Positions 1 to 4,764 of a stretch of DNA of 5,251 nucleotides are shown here, piece after piece. Numbering within the stretch: position 1 is the first letter of the stretch; each line of letters starts with the position of its first letter. The translations under genes were made by a program, and so were the position numbers. The stretch is from Methanobacteriota archaeon (GTDB lineage Archaea; Thermoplasmatota; Poseidoniia; Poseidoniales; Thalassarchaeaceae): assembly GCA_014384685.1 (NCBI GenBank), contig JACNFL010000238.1:1-5251 (forward strand), given 5' to 3'. A model generated the notes under the pieces. It made no database searches, was not told the DNA's origin, and saw only the letters and a list, made by a program, of their open reading frames with translations.

Positions 1-13
1 GTGACAAGATTTA

Positions 14-22
14 CCCCCTCCC
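14..22 (-). promoter_or_regulatory. Possible Shine-Dalgarno for a gene beyond the left edge
   Basis: Directly after the crotonase stop codon the minus strand reads GGGAGGGGG, followed by six bases (TAAATC) and a TTG at 7-5. This purine run resembles the archaeal ribosome-binding site (GGAGGTGA) at a workable distance from a possible TTG start, which suggests that the operon continues to the left. Only two full codons would lie in the window, so the downstream gene cannot be confirmed. Confidence 0.3.
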
Positions 23-856
23 TCAGAGCCCTTTCCATTCAGGATTCTCTCGATTAAGAAACGCGTTTACACCTATTTCCATATCTTCAGTATCAAAAAG
101 TGCACAGAATAAGTCTCTTTCATGTTCTAGACCTTCTGCCATTCCATGCTCTAATGCACCTCTTACCGCTTCCTTAGCTGATTTGAGTGTTAGAGGTGAC
201 TTTGTTGCTAATGTAGTGGCTAGTTGCATCGTTGTGTTTTGTAATTCCTCTGGTTCACAAAGCCGATTGACAAGGCCGATTCGATACGCTTCTGTACCTG
301 AAACCATCTCACCTGTCATGACCATTTCGATTGCTTTACCATAGCCGAGCAATCTTGCCAATCGTTGTGTTGCTCCGCCTCCAGGAATTAATCCAAGGTT
401 GATCTCTGGAGTGCCGAAATTTGAACGTGTTGAGGCGACTCGTAAATCACATGATAATGCGATTTCGCTGCCACCCCCTAATGCAAATCCATCAATAGAA
501 GCGATGGTGGGTTTGGATAAATTCCAAATCGCTTCCCAAGCATTATTCTCAAAAATTGGGCGAATATCTTTTGAGTCCTTACCGACAAATTCAGTGATAT
601 CTGCACCTGCCACAAAGGCCGGTGGTTTTTGCCGCTCACCTTCCGCAACGGGTTCTGGACTAGCCCCACGAATCACTACAACCCTTACATCAGCATTATT
701 TTCAGCATCTTCACAAGCGGCTTTCAAATCAGAAACAACATCACTGTTTAGTGCGTTCAATTTGCCAGGCCTATTGATTGTCCAAACCTCAACAACACCG
801 CCTGATGGATACGAACCTTCAACAGCAACTTGTTCAATTATGAGAGATTCAGACAT
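23..856 (-). CDS. Enoyl-CoA hydratase/isomerase (crotonase) family protein
   Basis: A 277-residue crotonase-fold enzyme, most likely a soluble enoyl-CoA hydratase adding water to trans-2-enoyl-CoA in fatty-acid, amino-acid or hydroxyacyl-CoA metabolism. Family landmarks are in order: NRPGKLNALN (28-37), AGADITEF with the oxyanion-hole region (83-90), GFALGGGSE (123-131) and FGTPEINLGLIPGGG (147-161). The two Glu residues that act in hydratases are both present, E131 and E151, with the same 20-residue spacing as E144/E164 of rat mitochondrial hydratase, which favours a hydratase over a crotonase relative lacking one of them. Length is normal (about 260) plus a Pro/charged insert of roughly ten residues at 65-80, before the AGAD motif. 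The ATG at 856 is chosen because GGGTGAT lies just upstream; an in-frame ATG at 874 would overlap the preceding gene by 14 nt and add six residues. It sits 4 nt behind the membrane-protein gene, so co-transcription is likely. The exact substrate cannot be read from the sequence. Confidence 0.93.
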   Translation of the reverse strand: MSESLIIEQVAVEGSYPSGGVVEVWTINRPGKLNALNSDVVSDLKAACEDAENNADVRVVVIRGASPEPVAEGERQKPPAFVAGADITEFVGKDSKDIRPIFENNAWEAIWNLSKPTIASIDGFALGGGSEIALSCDLRVASTRSNFGTPEINLGLIPGGGATQRLARLLGYGKAIEMVMTGEMVSGTEAYRIGLVNRLCEPEELQNTTMQLATTLATKSPLTLKSAKEAVRGALEHGMAEGLEHERDLFCALFDTEDMEIGVNAFLNRENPEWKGL

Positions 857-859
857 ATT

Positions 860-866
860 ATCACCC
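860..866 (-). promoter_or_regulatory. Ribosome-binding site that decides the crotonase start
   Basis: GGGTGAT on the minus strand, 3 nt before the ATG at 856, matches the 3' half of the archaeal GGAGGTGAT consensus. It contains the TGA stop of the upstream gene (861-863), so termination and re-initiation are physically linked, which suggests translational coupling. It supports the 856 start over the 874 ATG. Confidence 0.5.
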
Positions 867-1715
867 GATTTCATCTCTCATAGCGTCTAACTTTGATTGG
901 CTAACTGTAGGTGGGGGAGGAATTGGAAGACCATCAGGCGGAGGAGGTAATTCATCAAGTTCCACCTCAACCTCTTCTTCAAATTCGCTAGCGGCGACAA
1001 AACCTGTATCTAAAGGAATTCGCAATTTGAGAATCCTAGCATTATCTACTCTAACATATGTTGCACCGTATGGATGCCCCGCTTCAACTTGTTCTGGCTC
1101 GTCAAGGACCGTTAGCCCGTGCCCTGGTTTAGCAAGAGTTGCTAACAAATCCTCACCTTCATCTTGCTTTGACCACATGCGAGCGGCTGATGCACGAATC
1201 TCAGCCAACTGCCCTCTTCTGCGCATCTCAATACGCGCCTTGATTTCCGCTCGCTGACCACGGCGTTCCTCAACAAATTCTTCAATATCAGCCTCTTCAA
1301 CTTGTTCAGCACTTATGTCAACGACATATTCCTCAGCGACATGAACCTCTTCTTCAATTGCATCATCTTCGAGTTGAATTACATCTTCTTCAATATCATC
1401 AGATTGTGACTCAGTCGATTCTGCAGAGGCTGCGACTTTTCTATCTCGGCGGCTTCCACCATCCTCATCTTCAACAACAGCTTCAGGCAACTGAAACTCA
1501 TCTTCCTTTTCATCTGGCTTAGAACTTACTTGACGCTTACGCGGTTTTTTCTTCTTTGGTTTTCCACCAGTCATTAACAAACCAGCAGCGAGTAACAATA
1601 GTGAACCAGTAAAGATGTACCCATACAACTCACTTTCCCACTCACCAGAGAGGAATAATTGAAAGACTATGCCGAACAATAAAGCGAGATACAATAGTAC
1701 ACGACCAAACGACAT
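861..1715 (-). CDS. Two-helix membrane protein with acidic/coiled-coil tail, function unknown
   Basis: I do not recognise a named family. The 284-residue product begins with two hydrophobic segments (about 6-22 and 31-50) joined by a short acidic loop (GEWESE), forming a membrane hairpin. A strongly basic run at 52-61 (KPKKKKPRKR) follows, which by the positive-inside rule puts the tail and N-terminus in the cytoplasm. Residues 66-150 are acidic and low-complexity (E/D-rich). Residues 151-180 are helical and charged, with the decapeptide pattern RRGQxAEIxA at 151-160 and again at 166-175. Residues 190-243 look like a small folded region (PGHGLTVLDEPE, then a YVRVDNARILKLRIPL strand-like stretch). 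The end is proline-rich (PPPPDGLPIPPPP, 257-269). The ATG at 1715 is preferred because GGAGGGG lies 5 nt upstream; a GTG at 1757 would add 14 residues without a clear ribosome site. It lies between the Ham1 and crotonase genes. It could be a scaffold or membrane tether, which is speculation. Confidence 0.8.
   Translation of the reverse strand: MSFGRVLLYLALLFGIVFQLFLSGEWESELYGYIFTGSLLLLAAGLLMTGGKPKKKKPRKRQVSSKPDEKEDEFQLPEAVVEDEDGGSRRDRKVAASAESTESQSDDIEEDVIQLEDDAIEEEVHVAEEYVVDISAEQVEEADIEEFVEERRGQRAEIKARIEMRRRGQLAEIRASAARMWSKQDEGEDLLATLAKPGHGLTVLDEPEQVEAGHPYGATYVRVDNARILKLRIPLDTGFVAASEFEEEVEVELDELPPPPDGLPIPPPPTVSQSKLDAMRDEIG
1191..1265 (-). repeat. Two-copy 15-residue repeat in the unknown membrane protein
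   Basis: Codons 151-160 and 166-175 of the membrane protein encode RRGQRAEIKA and RRGQLAEIRA, a spacing of 15 residues. Eight of ten positions are identical and the Lys/Arg change is conservative. The period and the composition (alternating basic and acidic residues with Ala/Ile/Leu) fit an amphipathic helix that was duplicated. Only two units are visible. Confidence 0.6.
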
Positions 1716-1720
1716 GCCTT

Positions 1721-1727
1721 CCCCTCC
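1721..1727 (-). promoter_or_regulatory. Shine-Dalgarno for the membrane-protein gene
   Basis: GGAGGGG on the minus strand, followed by five bases (AAGGC) and the ATG at 1715. This is the strongest ribosome site in the left cluster and is the reason for choosing 1715 over the upstream GTG at 1757. Confidence 0.6.
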
Positions 1728-1766
1728 ACACGCGAGCAGATGCGACCCCTCTTTCACTATGACGGC

Positions 1767-2378
1767 TCATCGCCCAAGTAAATCCAGCTGCTTTTTTATG
1801 CTTTCAAGCGCTTTTCCCCTATGTGAAAAGGCCTCTTTTTCTGTTTTATCCATTTGCCCAAAAGTACGACCGGAATCCTCTCCTTCGGGAGAAAAAATTG
1901 GGTCATAACCAAAACCTGATTCGCCAAGCGTTTCAGTGGTTATTGTGCCACGGCAAATCCCTTCACCAAACACCAATTCCCCACCAGTGAATAGTACTGC
2001 CTGGGCGCGAAATTCTGCACCACGATTGATGGTTTCTGACATCAAATTAAGAATTCCTGGAAGGCCGATTTGATTTAGAACAGATGCTGAATTTACACCA
2101 GGAAAGCCGCTCAATTCATCAATAAAAAGGCCAGCATCTTCGACAAAAATTGCAGCCTCTTGGCCAGTTTGATTGAAAAGTGCTTTTGCTTGTTCAATTT
2201 TTGCGATTGCAACATCTTTCAAACTGTCTGATTGCGGCTCGACCACAATTGGAACTTTACCATCTACTAGAAACTGTTCCACTTGGTATCCAAGTGGTTC
2301 AAAAAAGTGGCTAGCCTCAGCCAATTTACCGGCATTACCAGTCAGGAACAAGAGTCGCTTCACGACTGTCGCATACAC
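1767..2378 (-). CDS. XTP/dITP pyrophosphatase (Ham1/RdgB/ITPA family)
   Basis: A cytoplasmic nucleotide-pool sanitising enzyme that hydrolyses non-canonical purine triphosphates (dITP, ITP, XTP) to monophosphate and pyrophosphate, keeping deaminated purines out of DNA and RNA. The 203-residue product carries the family signatures in order: TGNAGK (13-18, phosphate/nucleotide binding), FVEDAGLFID (78-87) with D81 at the catalytic-base position, GFPGVNSA (91-98), GFGYDPIF (155-162) and SHRGKAL (185-191, base recognition). The usual Tyr of the FPGxYSA motif is Asn96 here. Length is normal (185-205). No ATG is available in frame; GTG at 2378 gives 203 residues and GTG at 2363 gives 198 (MKRLLFLTGN), which looks more like a typical family N-terminus. 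An AT-rich GAATAAC about 28 nt before the 2378 GTG would suit a leaderless transcript from there, so the start is uncertain. It is the first gene of the left cluster, 51 nt before the membrane-protein gene. Confidence 0.92.
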   Translation of the reverse strand: MYATVVKRLLFLTGNAGKLAEASHFFEPLGYQVEQFLVDGKVPIVVEPQSDSLKDVAIAKIEQAKALFNQTGQEAAIFVEDAGLFIDELSGFPGVNSASVLNQIGLPGILNLMSETINRGAEFRAQAVLFTGGELVFGEGICRGTITTETLGESGFGYDPIFSPEGEDSGRTFGQMDKTEKEAFSHRGKALESIKKQLDLLGR

Positions 2379-2450
2379 TCCATGCGGTTGATAGTTCCGA
2401 CAGTTATTCTTTCGTCAATATCAAAGAGTGACAGATAGTGGCCCCCTATT
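2379..2450. promoter_or_regulatory. Divergent promoter region between ham1-type gene and crcB
   Basis: These 72 bp separate two genes read in opposite directions, so both promoters should lie here. On the plus strand AATATCAAA (2417-2425) is centred 30 nt before the crcB ATG, the distance expected of an archaeal TATA box for a leaderless or very short leader. On the minus strand GAATAAC (2409-2403) sits about 28 nt before the GTG at 2378. The bases directly before crcB (GGCCCCCTATT) contain no Shine-Dalgarno match. The box assignments are inferences from position and AT content, not strong consensus matches. Confidence 0.4.
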
Positions 2451-2825
2451 ATGGAGCCAAAATCACTGTTTCTAGTTGCGATAGGAGGTGCGTTTGGGGC
2501 GGTTGCTCGTTACGCTATCTCAGAGTGGGTTCCAAGTGAGTTTCCATGGGGTACATTAGGAGTGAATGTTGTTGGATCATTTCTATTAGGTGTGTTAATC
2601 GCTATGTCAATTATCAATGAACAGGTCTCTCCTGAAATTCTTCTCCTTGTTGGTACTGGAGCACTAGGGGCATTTACCACAATGTCAACCTTCAGTCTTG
2701 ATGTGATTCAACTCATTGATTCTGGAAAACATATGCCGGCAGCGGGTTACATGATGGCTAACTTCGCCCTCTGCCCACTCTCTGCCTTTATCGGTTGGAG
2801 ATACATTCCGATGCTTTTCAGTTGA
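2451..2825 (+). CDS. crcB: CrcB/Fluc fluoride ion channel
   Basis: A small membrane protein that lets fluoride leave the cell; family members work as antiparallel dimers in the cytoplasmic membrane. The 124-residue length is typical. Signatures: GGAFGAVARY (12-21), WGTLGVNVVGSFLLG (33-47) with the conserved pore Asn at N39, and GALGAFTTMSTFS (70-82) containing the TTxSTF pore signature. Four hydrophobic segments lie at about 5-22, 32-54, 61-86 and 97-119. The first Phe of the family's Phe box (TTFSTF) is Met78, while the second (F81) is kept. It is a single full-length copy, consistent with a homodimer; some organisms have two different crcB genes, and a second could lie elsewhere. ATG 2451 has no ribosome site, which suggests a leaderless message. 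No fluoride riboswitch is possible in the 72-bp upstream region as far as I can see. Confidence 0.93.
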   Translation: MEPKSLFLVAIGGAFGAVARYAISEWVPSEFPWGTLGVNVVGSFLLGVLIAMSIINEQVSPEILLLVGTGALGAFTTMSTFSLDVIQLIDSGKHMPAAGYMMANFALCPLSAFIGWRYIPMLFS

Positions 2826-2832
2826 ATCAACT
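2820..2832. repeat. Palindrome across the crcB and bud32 stop codons
   Basis: AGTTGAATCAACT is a perfect inverted repeat of 6 bp arms around one base (or a 5-bp stem with a 3-nt loop in RNA). It covers the crcB TGA (2823-2825) and reaches into the bud32 TAG (2831-2833), filling the 5-bp gap between the convergent genes. It could act as a weak bidirectional stop signal but has no adjacent T-tract, so a terminator role is doubtful. Confidence 0.4.
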
Positions 2833-3499
2833 AAGAGTGATAACGAACCCTAGAACGTATGGCATTGTAACGATTGATGACTTCTTCACTTTTTACAGGA
2901 GGTGAATCTGAACCTGTGTAGGTGAGGTTTTCAGCACCATTATAACCATCAAAAACCCATTTTAAAGCATCTTCGTGTTCAGGGTGACTAGCACTTAGAC
3001 ATTCACTTAGCACCTGTAAATCAAGCCCCATTCTCTCAACCTCTGTGGTTGATTGGGAAAGACCAAAATCAATTAGAGAAATACCATTATCACCATCCCA
3101 AAGTATGTTGTTGGTAGTTAGATCGCCATGAACAGCACCAACTGAATGGAGTTGTCGAATCACTTTTCCAACTTCAAGCATTACGGTTTTAACATCAAAT
3201 TCACTATCTCTCAAAACATCAACCAGTTGTGAACCTGGGACGAGGGATTGTATCATTGTACCATTACTCATCTCGCACGCTAAGAGATGAGGCACCGGCA
3301 AACCTGAATTGGACAATCGGGCTAGCATTTTTGCTTCGGCTGCCATTCTATGATTTGTCAGTCTGCGGTCAAGAGCAGGGTCTCGGTAACCCCTAGGACG
3401 CCTCAGTTTTCGAACTGCTGCTAATCCCAAATAATGCCCATTAGAAACTTCAGCCTCAGCCCCTATATGGATGATTTTTCCCTGCTCCCAAGCCAACAT
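2831..3499 (-). CDS. bud32: Bud32 (KEOPS complex kinase/ATPase)
   Basis: An atypical small protein kinase/ATPase of the KEOPS complex, which works with Kae1, Cgi121 and Pcc1 to make N6-threonylcarbamoyladenosine (t6A) at position 37 of ANN-decoding tRNAs. Numbering from the ATG at 3499 (222 residues): GAEAEV (13-18, shortened glycine loop), K31 in VRK (ATP-binding Lys), GYRDPALDRRL (37-47, the Bud32 signature), HGDLTTNN (124-131) with catalytic D126 and metal-binding N131, IDFG (143-146) with D144, and a basic C-terminal tail (RSRVRYHS) of the kind that contacts tRNA. The ORF is open back to a GTG at 3658, but that would overlap nadA by 68 bp and add 53 residues with no family resemblance; a GGGGTGG ribosome site precedes the 3499 ATG and 222 residues fits the family. 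Many archaea fuse Kae1 to Bud32; here no Kae1 lies upstream, so Bud32 is stand-alone. It converges with crcB and diverges from nadA. Confidence 0.92.
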   Translation of the reverse strand: MLAWEQGKIIHIGAEAEVSNGHYLGLAAVRKLRRPRGYRDPALDRRLTNHRMAAEAKMLARLSNSGLPVPHLLACEMSNGTMIQSLVPGSQLVDVLRDSEFDVKTVMLEVGKVIRQLHSVGAVHGDLTTNNILWDGDNGISLIDFGLSQSTTEVERMGLDLQVLSECLSASHPEHEDALKWVFDGYNGAENLTYTGSDSPPVKSEEVINRYNAIRSRVRYHS

Positions 3500-3590
3500 A
3501 GCGCTCTTCCACCCCTTTCCGACAAGGTTCCGGATAATGCATGCATTCAAAGCGGTGGCGGCGACCGGTAGATATCCCGGAAGTGGTTGA
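3500..3590. promoter_or_regulatory. Divergent bud32/nadA promoter region
   Basis: With bud32 starting at 3499 and nadA at 3591, these 91 bp are non-coding and must hold both promoters. The minus strand has GGGGTGG (3515-3509) nine bases before the bud32 ATG, and the plus strand has GGAAGTGG (3579-3586) four bases before the nadA ATG, so both messages appear to have short leaders with ribosome sites. The only AT-rich stretch is about 3534-3552, roughly central, and is a candidate shared or overlapping TATA region. An in-frame TGA (3588-3590) directly before the nadA ATG rules out an upstream nadA start. Confidence 0.5.
3536..3547. repeat. Perfect 12-bp palindrome, candidate operator
   Basis: AATGCATGCATT is a perfect palindrome with no spacer, centred 42 nt before the bud32 ATG and 49 nt before the nadA ATG. 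This is near where an archaeal TATA box would lie for short-leader transcripts in both directions. It could be a binding site for a dimeric regulator or a symmetrical TATA element. The size and placement are seen directly; the role is inferred. Confidence 0.45.
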
Positions 3591-4745
3591 ATGCAGAGCC
3601 TACCGCTGGCCATTTGCTCCATCAACGATGATGAATCAGATGCTGATTCCGAACTCACTCGTCAACGGATTTTGTCAGCAAAACAGCAACTTGGGGATAA
3701 AGTGATGATTTTAGGACATCACTATCAACGTGATTCAATCGTTGAACATGCTGATGAAACGGGGGATTCATTCCTTCTAGCAAGGAAAGCTGCTGACTCT
3801 AAGGCTGAATACATAGTATTCTGTGGAGTTCACTTCATGGCTGAGTCGGCTGACATTCTGACTTCAGATCAGCAAAAAGTTGTCATGCCAAATGTCAGAG
3901 CAGGATGTTCAATGGCTGACATGGCTGATTTACCAGATGTTGAGGCATGTTGGAATGAACTTCTCAATGAATGTCAACTTGATGACCCTGCAATTCGTGA
4001 AAACCCGGACAGCCCCGCAGGTAAAGGAGAAGCATACCTAGTACCTGTTACTTACATGAATTCAAGCGCTGACCTCAAAGCCTTTGTCGGATATCATGGT
4101 GGGCTTGTTTGTACCTCCACAAATGCTGCTGGAGTCCTAGATTGGGCTCTGGAGCGAGCCGGTGAAAATGGTAAAGTCCTGTTCTTTCCTGACCAACATT
4201 TGGGTCGTAACACTGCATTAGCAATGGGTTACGAAGAGGATGATATGGCAGTTTGGAATCCAATGTCCCAACCAGATTGGAATGACTTAAATGCCTCTAA
4301 GTTCGTACTCTGGCATGGTTACTGCTCGGTTCACCAACGATTCACTGTTGAGCAAATTGATAGTCTGCGAAAAGAGAATCCTGATGCATTGGTTATTGCT
4401 CACCCCGAATGTGAGCGAGCAGTGGTTGATGCTGCAGATGCATCCGGCTCAACTGAAATGATTCGCCGCTTCGTTGCTGATGCTCCAAGTGGCGCCGTAA
4501 TTGGTGTTGGTACTGAAATCCACCTTGTCAAGAGATTGGATGCACAATACCCCGACAAAACAGTAGTCTGCTTAGACCCAGGTGTATGTCCTTGTTCAAC
4601 TATGTACATGATTCATCCAGCGTTTTTGGCTGATGTTCTTGAGTCACTCGTGGCTGGAGAGGTGATCAATCAAATTGTCGTACCCGGGCAGATTGCTGAT
4701 GATGCAATCTTGGCTCTAAATCGCATGCTTTCAATTACTAATTGA
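3591..4745 (+). CDS. nadA: Quinolinate synthase A, [4Fe-4S] enzyme
   Basis: Condenses iminoaspartate with dihydroxyacetone phosphate to quinolinate in de novo NAD synthesis; cytoplasmic and oxygen-sensitive. The 384-residue product has the NadA landmarks: GHHYQRD (42-48), FCGVHFMAESADILTS (77-92), RAGCSMADMAD (103-113), PDQHLGRNT (200-208), WHGYCSVH (241-248), HPEC (271-274) and a CPC motif (333-335), ending in ALNRMLSIT. The three cluster ligands are probably C106, C245 and C335. The CPC spacing and the close resemblance to the Bacillus-type enzyme, rather than the shorter archaeal type with about 300 residues, place it in the long subfamily; a stretch at about 128-147 (acidic, Pro/Gly) appears to be an insert. 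ATG 3591 follows a stop codon and a GGAAGTGG site, so the start is firm. The partner genes nadB and nadC are not in the window. It is divergent from bud32 and convergent with the surface-protein gene. Confidence 0.95.
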   Translation: MQSLPLAICSINDDESDADSELTRQRILSAKQQLGDKVMILGHHYQRDSIVEHADETGDSFLLARKAADSKAEYIVFCGVHFMAESADILTSDQQKVVMPNVRAGCSMADMADLPDVEACWNELLNECQLDDPAIRENPDSPAGKGEAYLVPVTYMNSSADLKAFVGYHGGLVCTSTNAAGVLDWALERAGENGKVLFFPDQHLGRNTALAMGYEEDDMAVWNPMSQPDWNDLNASKFVLWHGYCSVHQRFTVEQIDSLRKENPDALVIAHPECERAVVDAADASGSTEMIRRFVADAPSGAVIGVGTEIHLVKRLDAQYPDKTVVCLDPGVCPCSTMYMIHPAFLADVLESLVAGEVINQIVVPGQIADDAILALNRMLSITN

Positions 4746-4752
4746 ATAAAAG
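4745..4752 (-). terminator. Possible T-tract terminator after the surface-protein gene
   Basis: Downstream of the surface-protein stop, the minus strand reads CTTTTATT within the 19-bp gap before the nadA stop. Archaeal polymerase can stop at short T-runs without a hairpin, so this may end that transcript. The run is short and the call is weak; nothing comparable follows nadA directly on the plus strand. Confidence 0.25.
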
Positions 4753-4764
4753 CACATGTTGGAA

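Noticed and set aside
399..890. 163-residue plus-strand open frame opposite the crotonase gene
   Set aside because: It lies wholly antisense to a clear crotonase gene, shows no recognisable domain, and has low-complexity Ser/Thr/Ala/Pro content typical of a shadow frame.
1084..1311. GAACAAGTTGAAG found twice in the membrane-protein gene, with a similar string in the crotonase gene
   Set aside because: Each copy simply encodes Glu-Gln-Val with the same codons in an acid-rich protein; there is no wider repeat.
1716..1757. GTG start at 1757 for the membrane protein
   Set aside because: It would add MKEGSHLLACGGEG before the first helix with no clear ribosome site, while the ATG at 1715 has GGAGGGG 5 nt upstream.
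861..1757. Acidic low-complexity protein as a spurious ORF
   Set aside because: It has a proper ribosome site, two clean hydrophobic helices, positive-inside charge placement and tight coupling to the next gene, so it is a real gene despite its composition.
2379..2450. Fluoride riboswitch upstream of crcB
   Set aside because: The intergenic region is only 72 bp, holds the opposite promoter too, and I see no pseudoknot-like arrangement of paired segments; the message seems leaderless.
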